From contig NZ_NSLI01000003.1 in NCBI RefSeq assembly GCF_002288825.1, forward strand, positions 744,001 through 808,000: 64,000 bases of DNA. Direction: 5' to 3'. The translations under genes were made by a program, and so were the position numbers. A model generated the notes under the pieces. That model saw only the letters and a program-made list of their open reading frames with translations. It was not told the DNA's origin and did no database searches. Positions 15,800-23,570 of this stretch are shown here, in pieces; the first letter of the stretch is position 1; each line of letters starts with the position of its first letter. The stretch is from Sphingomonas lenta (GTDB lineage: Bacteria > Pseudomonadota > Alphaproteobacteria > Sphingomonadales > Sphingomonadaceae).

Positions 15800-16528
15800 A
15801 TGAGGGCGATCATCATCAGCGCGGGGGCGGGGACGCGGTTGCTGCCGTTGACGCGCGCGCTGCCGAAATGCTTGGTGCCCGTTGACGGGCGCGCGATCCT
15901 CGACCACCAGCTCGACGCGCTGGCGCAGGCGGGCGTGGAGGCCGCGACGGTGGTGGGCGGCTATCGCGTCGAGCAGCTGGCGAGCCACCTGCGCCGCCCG
16001 ACTCCGCTGCCGACCGAACTCGTCTTTAATCCTTTCTGGTCGATCGCCAGCTCCATCGGCAGCGTCTGGGCGGCGCGCGCGCATCTCGGCGAGCCGTTCG
16101 TGCTCCTGAACGGCGATACGCTGTTCGACCCCGCCATCCTCCGCCACGCCGTGTCCGGCCTTAAACCCGGCGTGTCGCTGTTGGTCGAGCCCGTCGCCGC
16201 GCCCGAGCTCGACGACATGCTCGCCAAGGTGGCGGACGGTCGGCTGCTCGACGTGCGCAAGGACCTGAGCCCCGCCGACGCGACGCACCGGTCGCTGGGC
16301 GTGGTGCTGTCGGCGGGCGGCGATGCCTATCGCGACGCGCTCGCCGACGTGATCGGCGCGGACGGCGGCACCCAGGCGTTCCACCACGCGGTCGTCGCCA
16401 AGCTCGCGCGATCGGGCGTGGTGCACGCGGTCACGCCGCCGCCAGGCCTGCGCTGGCAGGAGATCGATCGGCCGCAGGACATCGGCGCGTGGACGAGGGG
16501 CATGCCCGGGACCGCCGCCGCCCTCTGA
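15800..16528 (+). CDS. Nucleotidyltransferase (sugar/alcohol-phosphate type)
   Basis: The protein has 242 residues. The signature SAGAGTRLLPLTRALPKCLVPVDG (7-30) and LLNGDTLFD are the nucleotide-binding and metal motifs of the GlmU/RmlA-type NTP-transferase fold. It would join NTP, probably CTP in this context, to a phosphorylated small alcohol or sugar. It is the first gene of the cluster that runs to 23428. Its TGA overlaps the next ATG (TGATG). The identity of the activated head group is unknown. Glycerol phosphate and inositol phosphate are both plausible because a CDP-glycerol-transferase-like and a CDP-alcohol-transferase gene follow. Confidence 0.85.
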   Translation: MRAIIISAGAGTRLLPLTRALPKCLVPVDGRAILDHQLDALAQAGVEAATVVGGYRVEQLASHLRRPTPLPTELVFNPFWSIASSIGSVWAARAHLGEPFVLLNGDTLFDPAILRHAVSGLKPGVSLLVEPVAAPELDDMLAKVADGRLLDVRKDLSPADATHRSLGVVLSAGGDAYRDALADVIGADGGTQAFHHAVVAKLARSGVVHAVTPPPGLRWQEIDRPQDIGAWTRGMPGTAAAL

Positions 16529-17622
16529 TGCGCGGCCCCGTGGCATTCCTGTTTCTCGGCGAGACGCTGCTCATCCCCCATCTTTTCCCCATCGTGGAAG
16601 CGCTCGCCGAGCTCGCACCCGATGTGCGGCAGGATCTGTGGGTGTCCACCGCGACGACCGAGGCGCTGCTGGCCGGCTGGTTGGGACAGGACCGGTCGAA
16701 CATCCGCATCCGCCGAGCGCCCGGATTCCGTCCTGGCCCCGAGCTCCCGGCTAAGCTGCCGATGCTGGCCCGCCTCGCGCCGCGCCTCCTCCGCACGCCC
16801 GTCGCGGTGTGCGCGGAGCAGACCAGCCTCTGGCTTCCCCGCGTCTTGCCGATGCGGACCAGGTTCGTGAAGACGAGCCACGGGGTCGGCTCCATGAGCG
16901 CGCGAGACGACCCGCGCCGCCGCGCCGCCTGGCGCATGCTGGTGCCGAGCGAGGCGGAGCGGCGCACCTATCTCGACCGCGGCTTCGCGCCCGATCGGGT
17001 CGCGGCGACCGGCTACGTCAAGGCGAGCTTCCGCCAGCGTACGCACGCGCGGCCGCCCTTCGCCGACGACCGGCCGGTGCTGCTCTATACGCCGCACTGG
17101 CAGCGGTACCGCTCGAGCTGGTGGGAATGGGGCCGCGAGGTCGTCGCAAGGCTGGTCGCCGCCGGGCGCTGGAACCTGATCCTCGCGCCCCATCAGCGCC
17201 TCGTCGAGCGTGCGCCCGACCTGCGGCGCGTTCTCGCTGAGGTCGCGCACCTGCCGCACGTCCACGCCGACATCGACAGCTTCGCCTGCGTCGACGGGAG
17301 CTACACGGCGGCGGCCGACATCTACCTAGGCGACACGTCGAGCCAGGTGATCGAGTTCCTGCAACGCCCGCGCCCGGCCGTGTTCCTGAACCCGCGACAG
17401 GTGCGCTGGGAGGAAGACCCGAGCTACGCGCAGTGGCGCTGCGGCGAGGTGGTGGATGCGCTCGACGACCTCCTCCCCGCGCTGGGCCGCGCCGCGGAAC
17501 GGCATGCGGAATACGCGGCCGTGCAGGCGCGCTTCGCCGCCGAGCAGCTAGGCCCGCTCGACGGTCGCGCGCCGGAGCGGGTGGCGGGGCATATCCTCGA
17601 AGCCCTCGACGCGCGGGCCTGA
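16528..17622 (+). CDS. CDP-glycerol glycerophosphotransferase-like protein
   Basis: The protein has 364 residues from the ATG at 16528, overlapping the upstream stop. The GT-B-like fold is suggested by FLFLGETLLIPHLFPIVEAL at the N-terminus, KTSHGVGSMS, VLLYTPHWQRYRSSW, ILAPHQRLVERAP and the C-terminal DIYLGDTSSQVIEFLQRPRPAVFLN. The last segment corresponds to the nucleotide-binding motif of TagB/TagF enzymes. Those enzymes transfer glycerol phosphate from CDP-glycerol to a lipid-linked acceptor. This suggests transfer of a phosphoalcohol unit on the cytoplasmic face of the membrane. The match is to fold and motifs, and the substrate is inferred. Confidence 0.75.
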   Translation: MRGPVAFLFLGETLLIPHLFPIVEALAELAPDVRQDLWVSTATTEALLAGWLGQDRSNIRIRRAPGFRPGPELPAKLPMLARLAPRLLRTPVAVCAEQTSLWLPRVLPMRTRFVKTSHGVGSMSARDDPRRRAAWRMLVPSEAERRTYLDRGFAPDRVAATGYVKASFRQRTHARPPFADDRPVLLYTPHWQRYRSSWWEWGREVVARLVAAGRWNLILAPHQRLVERAPDLRRVLAEVAHLPHVHADIDSFACVDGSYTAAADIYLGDTSSQVIEFLQRPRPAVFLNPRQVRWEEDPSYAQWRCGEVVDALDDLLPALGRAAERHAEYAAVQARFAAEQLGPLDGRAPERVAGHILEALDARA

Positions 17623-17641
17623 TCCGCTAGGGGCGGGAGCC

Positions 17642-18739
17642 ATGACCGACCGGCCGCACATTGTCCCCGTAGGCGACAACTCGACCAAGATCTGGGGAAT
17701 GACCAACGGCGAGCGGGTGCGACGCATCGCGCGGGCGCAGAGGTTGGACGGCGGGGGCGGGGCGGCGATGCTCGCCAATCTCGACTACGCCTTCGACCCC
17801 GTCTGGACGTCGCACTTGGCGGGCAAGCCGGACACTGTCGTCACGCGCGGGGGCGTGCCCGTGCTGGCGCACATGACGGGCGACCCCGCGCCGGTGGAGC
17901 GGGCGATGCGCGAGGGACGACCGCTCGCCGCCGCCGGCCTCGCCGTGATCGAGGCGGAGGACGAGGCGGGCATCTTCAACGAAGCCTTGCGCAAGCGCGA
18001 ACGGCCCTTCGCCGAGCGGCTCACGCCCGAGAACGTGCCGCTGATCGAGCGGCTGAGCTATCAGGGCGCGTACAAGGGCGTCACCGACCTCCTCACCAAA
18101 TATCTCTGGCCCGAATGGGCCTTCGTGCTGACCAAGCTCGCGGCCAGGGCGGGGATCACGCCCAACCAAGTCACCGCGATAGGATCCGTGCTGTGCATCG
18201 TCGCGACGGTGCTGTTCTGGCACGGCTGGTTCTGGACGGGGCTCGCGCTCGGCCTTCTGTTCATGGTGCTTGACACCGTCGACGGGAAGCTCGCGCGCTG
18301 CACTATCACCTCCTCCAAGCTCGGCAACGCGTGGGATCACGGCGTCGACCTCGTGCACCCGCCTTTCTGGTGGTGGGCCTGGGCGGAGGGGTGCGCCGCG
18401 TACGGGCGCCCGCTCGACGACCGCACCTTCTGGCTGGTCATCGGCACCATGCTGTTCGGCTATGTCGCGCAACGGCTGATCGAGGGCGCGTTCATCGTCC
18501 GCTTCGGCATGCACATCCATGTCTGGCAGCGGTTCGACAGCTGGTTCCGGCTGATCACTGCCCGCCGCAACCCGAACATGGTCATCCTGTTCGCCTCCCT
18601 GCTGATCTTCCGGCCCGACTGGGGCATCGTCGGCGTGGCGGTGTGGACGGCCTTGTCGCTGGTGGTGCATCTCGTACGGCTCTTCCAGGCCATGGCGGCG
18701 CGCGCGCGGGGCGGGGCGGTCGTCAGCTGGCTTGCTTGA
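17642..18739 (+). CDS. CDP-alcohol phosphatidyltransferase with N-terminal extension
   Basis: The protein has 365 residues. The family motif D-x2-D-G-x2-A-R-x8-G-x3-D-x3-D is complete: D211, D214, G215, A218, R219, G228, D232 and D236. About six membrane segments occupy residues 155-360. The first 145 residues are soluble and resemble a degenerate NTP-transferase-like domain, as in inositol-phosphate cytidylyltransferase/phosphotransferase fusions, but I see no intact GxGTR signature. The enzyme would displace CMP from a CDP-lipid or CDP-alcohol to make a phosphodiester. It follows the GT-B gene by 19 bases. Confidence 0.88.
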   Translation: MTDRPHIVPVGDNSTKIWGMTNGERVRRIARAQRLDGGGGAAMLANLDYAFDPVWTSHLAGKPDTVVTRGGVPVLAHMTGDPAPVERAMREGRPLAAAGLAVIEAEDEAGIFNEALRKRERPFAERLTPENVPLIERLSYQGAYKGVTDLLTKYLWPEWAFVLTKLAARAGITPNQVTAIGSVLCIVATVLFWHGWFWTGLALGLLFMVLDTVDGKLARCTITSSKLGNAWDHGVDLVHPPFWWWAWAEGCAAYGRPLDDRTFWLVIGTMLFGYVAQRLIEGAFIVRFGMHIHVWQRFDSWFRLITARRNPNMVILFASLLIFRPDWGIVGVAVWTALSLVVHLVRLFQAMAARARGGAVVSWLA

Positions 18740-18770
18740 GTAGAGGGTCCGCCTTAGCTTTCCCTCAACC

Positions 18771-20093
18771 ATGTTCAGCGCGCGTCTGCCCACCACCTCG
18801 TTCGGCCCTGGGCGCGCAGGGCGGGCGGTCGCGCGCAACCTGGGCTGGCTGTTCGCCAGCCGCGGCGTGCAGGCCGTGCTGTCGCTCTTCTACCTCGGTT
18901 TCATCGCCCGCGCTCTCGGCGTCACGGGTTTTGGCCGCTTCGCGCTGATCACCGGCGCGTCCTCGGCGCTGGCGACGCTGGTCGCCTTCCAGAGCTGGCA
19001 GATCATCGTCCAATACGGTGTCGCACCGTTACGCGCCGGGAACGACGAGGCGCTCGGCCGACTGTACAAGGGCGCGGCGCTGCTCGACCTGTTCAGCGCG
19101 ATCGTCGGCGCGGGCGTGGCGATCATCTTACTGGAGCTGTTCAGCGAGGAGTTTGGCATCGGGCCGACGCTGAAGCGCGCCACGTTGATCTTCGCCGTCG
19201 TGCAGGTGGTCACCATCCGGTCCACGCCGCTCGGCATCCTGCGCCTACGCGACCGGTTCAGCCTCGCCGCGTTGGCCGACAGCACCACCGCGATCACGCG
19301 TTTCGTGGGTGCGGGCGTGGTCATGATCGTGCACCCGACGGTGCAGGGCTTCATGGTCGCCTGGGGGTTGGCCGAGGTGCTCGCCGCCGCCGCCTACTGG
19401 TACGCGGCTTCGCGTGGCGGCGACCTGAAGCTCTTGTGGCGGGGTAGGAACGTCCGGCAGCTGCTGCGCGAGCATCCCGGCATCGTCGGCTTCGCGCTCA
19501 GCACCAACGCCAACTCGACGCTGGCGCTGTCGTCCAAGCAGGTGCCGCTGCTCGCGGTGGGCGCGGTCCTGGGCACGACGGCGGCGGGCGCGTTCCGGCT
19601 GGCGGCGCAGCTGGCGCACGCGCTCGCGAAACTGTCGCAACTCGTCGCGCGCGCCGCCTTTCCCGAGGTGGTGCGCGCCGTACGGCACGCGCGGCCCGAG
19701 GCTGTGCGCCACATCCTGTTCCGGGCCGTGGGCGCGAGCGCGCTGGCGGGGCTCGCCATCCTCGCGATCGTCGTCGCGCTCGGTAAGCCGGTATTGGGGC
19801 TGATCGCGGGCCCGGAGTTCATCCGGGCCTATCCGATCCTGGTGGTGATGGCGGCGGCGGGGTGCGTCGAGCTGGCGATCGTCGCGGCGGAGACGGTGAT
19901 GACCGCGCGCGGGCAGGCGGGCAGCGTCTTCGCCGTGCGCTGCATGGGGCTGGTCGCGCTGGCGGCGGTCGCGGCGGTGATGATGGGGAGCTTCGGCGCG
20001 ACGGGCATGGCGATGGGCGTGCTGGCCGGGTCGCTGAGCGCCGCGGCGCTGCTGCTGGCGCTGTCCTGGTGGCGTCTGCGGCCGGCCGATTGA
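18771..20093 (+). CDS. Polysaccharide/lipid flippase of the MOP superfamily
   Basis: The protein has 440 residues with about 12 membrane helices and no signal peptide. The N-terminal FASRGVQAVLSLFYLGFIARALG and VTGFGRFALITG match the Wzx-like polysaccharide export family. It would move a lipid-linked product from the inner to the outer leaflet of the cytoplasmic membrane. Its place directly after the transferases suggests it exports their product. The start has no strong ribosome-binding site and lies 31 bases after the previous stop. Confidence 0.85.
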   Translation: MFSARLPTTSFGPGRAGRAVARNLGWLFASRGVQAVLSLFYLGFIARALGVTGFGRFALITGASSALATLVAFQSWQIIVQYGVAPLRAGNDEALGRLYKGAALLDLFSAIVGAGVAIILLELFSEEFGIGPTLKRATLIFAVVQVVTIRSTPLGILRLRDRFSLAALADSTTAITRFVGAGVVMIVHPTVQGFMVAWGLAEVLAAAAYWYAASRGGDLKLLWRGRNVRQLLREHPGIVGFALSTNANSTLALSSKQVPLLAVGAVLGTTAAGAFRLAAQLAHALAKLSQLVARAAFPEVVRAVRHARPEAVRHILFRAVGASALAGLAILAIVVALGKPVLGLIAGPEFIRAYPILVVMAAAGCVELAIVAAETVMTARGQAGSVFAVRCMGLVALAAVAAVMMGSFGATGMAMGVLAGSLSAAALLLALSWWRLRPAD

Positions 20094-20136
20094 GCAAGCC
20101 CCGGTTCAGGCCACGTGCGCTAGGGACGCTCTCATC

Positions 20137-20598
20137 ATGAAAAGCCTAGCGATCATCCTGGCCGGCCTCGCCGCCGCGCTGCCCGCGACCGCGCGGGCGC
20201 AGGGCTGCGTCGGCCCCGCCGCGCCCGGAACCACCCGCCTCGTCGTCGAAGCCACCGGCCTGCGCACGCCCAAGGGCGAGGTCGCGTTCACCGTCTATCC
20301 GGACGACAAGCGCCGCTTCCTGGCCAAAGGCGGCAAGCTGCTCCGCGCCCGCGTGCCGGCGCGCGCGCCCGTGACGCGGGCCTGCTTCAACCTGAAGCCC
20401 GGTTCCTATGCGGTGGCGCAATATCACGACGAGAACGGCGACCGCGACTTCAACCGGACGCTGTGGACGCCCAAGGAGGGGTTCGGCTTCTCCAACGACG
20501 CGCCCACCAAGATCGGCCTGCCCAAGCTGGAGGCGGCGCGGTTCGGGCTGCCCGCGGGCGGGCGGACGCTGCGTATGCAGATGCGCTACGGCCGCTGA
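20137..20598 (+). CDS. DUF2141 secreted protein
   Basis: The protein has 153 residues. Residues 1-23 are a signal peptide (ending ARA). The mature part shows the DUF2141 pattern: LVVEATGLRTPKGEVAFTVYPDDKRRFL, SYAVAQYHDENGDRDFNRTLWTPKEGFGFSNDA. The fold is a small beta-sandwich in the periplasm, and its role is unknown. It lies inside the lipid head-group cluster, so it may bind or shield the exported lipid. That is inference from position. Confidence 0.85.
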   Translation: MKSLAIILAGLAAALPATARAQGCVGPAAPGTTRLVVEATGLRTPKGEVAFTVYPDDKRRFLAKGGKLLRARVPARAPVTRACFNLKPGSYAVAQYHDENGDRDFNRTLWTPKEGFGFSNDAPTKIGLPKLEAARFGLPAGGRTLRMQMRYGR

Positions 20599-20703
20599 GC
20601 CGGAGCGGCTGTCACATACCCGCCCCGAGCGCGCCACATTTCTCGCGTCTACGAGTAACCATTCTGTAGCAATCGGCGCGCCTGCGCCTAAGTTGGCCGC
20701 ATC

Positions 20704-21759
20704 GTGAACGGAACGATCTACGACTTCTCCGGGCTCCCCCGGGTCGCGGCGTTGGGGCCGGACGCGCTGCCGTGGCCGCCACGGGAGCGCGCGCGCCGCT
20801 GGGCGCCCGCGTCCGCGCCCGAGCGCGTCGGGCTGATCAGCAATCCGCGCAGCCACCGCAACTCCACCGTCGCGCTCGCCGGGTCGGACCCGCGCCCGGG
20901 TGTGGTCGCCGCCGCGCCCAGGACGCGCGCCGAGCTGCGCGACGTGCTCACCCGGTTCGCGGAGGAGCGGATCGATCTCCTGGTGATCGACGGCGGCGAC
21001 GGCACGGTGCGCGACGTGCTCACCTGCGCGGGCGACGTCTGGGGAGCGCGCTGGCCGCGGCTGGCGGTGCTGCCGTCGGGCAAGACCAATGCGCTCGCGA
21101 TCGATCTCGGCACGCCCAAGGAGTGGACGCTCGACCAGGCGCTGGCGGCGGCGCGCGACGGCGGCACGACGTCGCGGGCGCCGGTCGTGGTCGAGCGGCG
21201 GGACGGGGCGGACGGCGCGGTGCGCGGCTTCTTGTTCGGCGCGGGTGCGTTCGTCGGCGCGACCGCGCTGGCGCAACGTACCCATCGTGCGGGCGCGTTC
21301 AACGGCGTCGCCGTGGGACTCGCGCTGTCCTGGGCGGTTGCGCAGACGTTCTTCGGTTCGCCGTCGGGCGAGTGGCGGCGCGGAGAGCGGATGCGCGTTC
21401 GGCATCATGAACGCTCGGCGCCAATGCATGACGCGGCGCTCGCGAGCGATCGGGCATCGTATTTGTTTCTAGCCTCCACGTTGGAGCGGCTGCCTCTCGG
21501 CGTGCGGCCGTTCGGGAGTTCGCGTCCCGGCCTGAAGACGCTGGCGATCGACGCGCCACCGCGCCGCATGCTGTCCGCGGTCGGCCCGCTGCTCGGCGGG
21601 TCGGAGGCGGCGTGGCTGGAGCGCGCGGGTTACCACCGCGTGGACGCGCCGTCGCTCGACCTGGACCTGGACGGCGAGTTCATCCTGGACGGGGAGCGTT
21701 TCCCCGCCGGGCGATACCGCATCTCCGAGGGCGTGCCGCTCAACTTCGTCACGCCGTGA
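20704..21759 (+). CDS. Diacylglycerol/ceramide kinase-like protein
   Basis: The protein has 351 residues from a GTG at 20704. The ATP-binding motif GGDGT is at 97-101 (LVIDGGDGTVRDVL), and an N-terminal SNPRS (46-50) matches the DAGK/LCB5 catalytic fold. A C-terminal beta-rich domain ends DLDLDGEFILDGERF, with the acidic substrate loop usual in DgkB/YegS-like enzymes. It would phosphorylate a lipid hydroxyl, either diacylglycerol, ceramide or a sphingoid base. Ceramide kinases of this fold are known from Caulobacter. A new promoter may lie in the 105-base gap upstream. The gene overlaps the next by 4 bases (GTGA). Confidence 0.88.
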   Translation: MNGTIYDFSGLPRVAALGPDALPWPPRERARRWAPASAPERVGLISNPRSHRNSTVALAGSDPRPGVVAAAPRTRAELRDVLTRFAEERIDLLVIDGGDGTVRDVLTCAGDVWGARWPRLAVLPSGKTNALAIDLGTPKEWTLDQALAAARDGGTTSRAPVVVERRDGADGAVRGFLFGAGAFVGATALAQRTHRAGAFNGVAVGLALSWAVAQTFFGSPSGEWRRGERMRVRHHERSAPMHDAALASDRASYLFLASTLERLPLGVRPFGSSRPGLKTLAIDAPPRRMLSAVGPLLGGSEAAWLERAGYHRVDAPSLDLDLDGEFILDGERFPAGRYRISEGVPLNFVTP

Positions 21760-22646
21760 CCGACCACCTGCTGGCGTTCACCGAGCGGTCGCTCCGGCGG
21801 CCGGTCCCGGACTTCGTACGCGCGGTAGCGGGCGAGCTGGCCGGTGAGGGCGTGCGCGCCGTGCTGTTCTACGGGTCCAACCTGCGTACCGGGTCGGCCG
21901 ACGGCGTGCTCGACTTCTACGTGCTGACGGAAGGCGAGCGCGAGCGCGGCATCTGGCCGCGCGTGGGCTATCGCGAGTTCGTGCATGACGGCGCGACGCT
22001 CCGGGCCAAGATCGCGACGATGACGCTGGCGACGTTCGCGCGGGCGGCGGCGGGGCGGATGCTGGACACGACGGTGTGGGCGCGCTTCGTGCAGCCGTCC
22101 GCGCTAGTCTGGTCCGCGGACGCCCAGGCGGCGGAGGAGGTCGTCGCGGCCGTGTCCGCCGCGGCGGCGACGGCGGCGCGGTTCGCCGCGGCGCTCGGGC
22201 CGAAGCGCGGGTCGGCTGAGGATTACTGGCGCGCGCTGTTCCGCGCGACCTACGCGGCCGAGTTCCGGGTGGAGAAGCGGGGCAGGGGTGACGAGATCGT
22301 CGCGCACGACCGCGAGCGCTACGCCGAGCTGCTACCGCTGGCGTGGGAAGCGGCGGGAGTTGCGTTCGGAGCGCAAGCGGGCGTGCTCGCGCCGTCGTTG
22401 CCCGTGTCGGAGCGGGCGCGTGTCCGGAGCCGCTGGGGCCGGTCGCGACGCGCCGGTAAGCCGCTCAACCTGCTGCGGCTCGTGCGCGCGGCGTCCACCT
22501 TCGAGGGCGCGGCGCGCTACGGGGCGTGGAAGATCGAGCGGCACACGGGCGTGCGCGTCGCGCTGACGCCGTGGCGCGAGCGGCATCCGGTGCTCGCCGC
22601 CCCCGGCGTGCTGTGGCGCGTGTGGCGGGAGCGGCGCAGCTCGTGA
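21756..22646 (+). CDS. YGS-motif nucleotidyltransferase-fold protein, possibly Tam41-like
   Basis: The protein has 296 residues from a GTG at 21756 overlapping the kinase stop. VLFYGSNLRTGSADGVLDFYVL (37-58) has the G-S followed about 12 residues later by Asp (D53) seen in nucleotidyltransferase folds. The order YGS, then DFYVL, recalls Tam41, the cytidylyltransferase that makes CDP-diacylglycerol in mitochondria. LRAKIATMTLATF and a central DYWRALFRATYAAEFRVEK follow. The C-terminal 60 residues are Arg-rich. If the resemblance is real, it would activate the phospholipid made by the coupled kinase. Confidence in a nucleotidyltransferase fold is moderate, and in function low. Confidence 0.6.
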   Translation: MTDHLLAFTERSLRRPVPDFVRAVAGELAGEGVRAVLFYGSNLRTGSADGVLDFYVLTEGERERGIWPRVGYREFVHDGATLRAKIATMTLATFARAAAGRMLDTTVWARFVQPSALVWSADAQAAEEVVAAVSAAAATAARFAAALGPKRGSAEDYWRALFRATYAAEFRVEKRGRGDEIVAHDRERYAELLPLAWEAAGVAFGAQAGVLAPSLPVSERARVRSRWGRSRRAGKPLNLLRLVRAASTFEGAARYGAWKIERHTGVRVALTPWRERHPVLAAPGVLWRVWRERRSS

Positions 22647-23428
22647 AGGCGGTGGTGCTCGCCGGCTCCAGGCCCGGCGCGGTCGATCCGGTCGCGGCCT
22701 ATGCGGGGGTGGCGCACAAGGCGCTGATTGAGCTGGACGGCGCGACGTTGCTCGCGCGCGTCGTCGAGGCGCTGCGCGGGGCGGGGTGCGAGGCGGCCGT
22801 GTCGGCGAACGCGCCGGAGGTGGTGGCCCAGGCGGAGCGGCTGGGCCTGCCCGTCCTGCCGACCGAAGCGGGGCCGAGCGCCAGCGTCGGGCGGGCGCTC
22901 GTCGAACTGGGCACTCCGTTGCTCGTCACCACCGCCGACCACGCGCTGCTCGAGCCGGAATGGGTACGGCGCTTCGTCGTTGACGTGCCCGCGAACGCGG
23001 ACGTCGCCGTGCTGCTCGCCCGGCGCGAGTCGATCGAGGCGGCGCTGCCGGGGACGCGGCGGACTTATCTGCGCTTCGCCGACGGGAACTGGTCGGGGTG
23101 CAACCTGTTCCTGCTACGCACGCCGGCGGCGGCGCGGGCGATCGACCTGTGGCGGCTGGTCGAGGCGGATCGCAAGCGGCCCTGGCGGATCGTTCGGCGG
23201 TTCGGGTTGAGGATGCTGATGCGCTACCTGCTCGGGCGGCTGACGCTGGCGGCGGCGGTGGCGCGGCTGGGCGAGCTGGCGGGCGTGCGTGCGGCGGTGG
23301 TCGAGAGCCCGTTCGGGCTGGCGGCGGTAGATGTAGACAAGCCGGAGGACCTGGAGGCGGTGCGGGAGCTTACCAGGAACCCTCTCCCGCTTTCGCGGGG
23401 GAGGGACAGCGGCGCAGCCGCAGGGTGA
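22643..23428 (+). CDS. MobA-like nucleotidyltransferase
   Basis: The protein has 261 residues from a GTG at 22643 overlapping the upstream stop. KAVVLAGSRPGAVDPVA, HKALIELDGATLL and LVTTADHALLEPEW are the nucleotide-binding and metal-binding blocks of the MobA/IspD-type fold, with SRPG in place of the usual GxGTR. It is the last gene of the cluster. The final residues, NPLPLSRGRDSGAAAG, are encoded by a dispersed palindromic repeat, so the natural C-terminus was probably shorter before the repeat arrived. The substrate is unknown; CTP or ADP-type activation of a head group fits the context. Confidence 0.78.
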   Translation: MKAVVLAGSRPGAVDPVAAYAGVAHKALIELDGATLLARVVEALRGAGCEAAVSANAPEVVAQAERLGLPVLPTEAGPSASVGRALVELGTPLLVTTADHALLEPEWVRRFVVDVPANADVAVLLARRESIEAALPGTRRTYLRFADGNWSGCNLFLLRTPAAARAIDLWRLVEADRKRPWRIVRRFGLRMLMRYLLGRLTLAAAVARLGELAGVRAAVVESPFGLAAVDVDKPEDLEAVRELTRNPLPLSRGRDSGAAAG

Positions 23429-23570
23429 GGGCACCCTCTTACGTCAGAGCGGACCCTCACCCTGGCCCTGCGGGCCTGTCCCGCATCAGGTAAACCGTCC
23501 CCCGGACGGTTTAGGTCATGCCGGGGGCATGACCGACCTGATGCGCCCGCGAAAGCGGGAGAGGGGTGGG
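23385..23570. repeat. Nested palindromic element between convergent genes
   Basis: Outer arms CCCTCTCCCGCTTTCGCGGG (from about 23388) and CCCGCGAAAGCGGGAGAGGG (to about 23567) enclose an inner stem, CGCATCAGGT (23482-23491) with ACCTGATGCG (23536-23545). Inside that stem are two adjacent 9-bp hairpins with 3-base loops: AAACCGTCC/GGACGGTTT (23492-23512) and GGTCATGCC/GGCATGACC (23514-23534). The predicted form is a branched junction. Both flanking genes end inside it. Confidence 0.85.
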
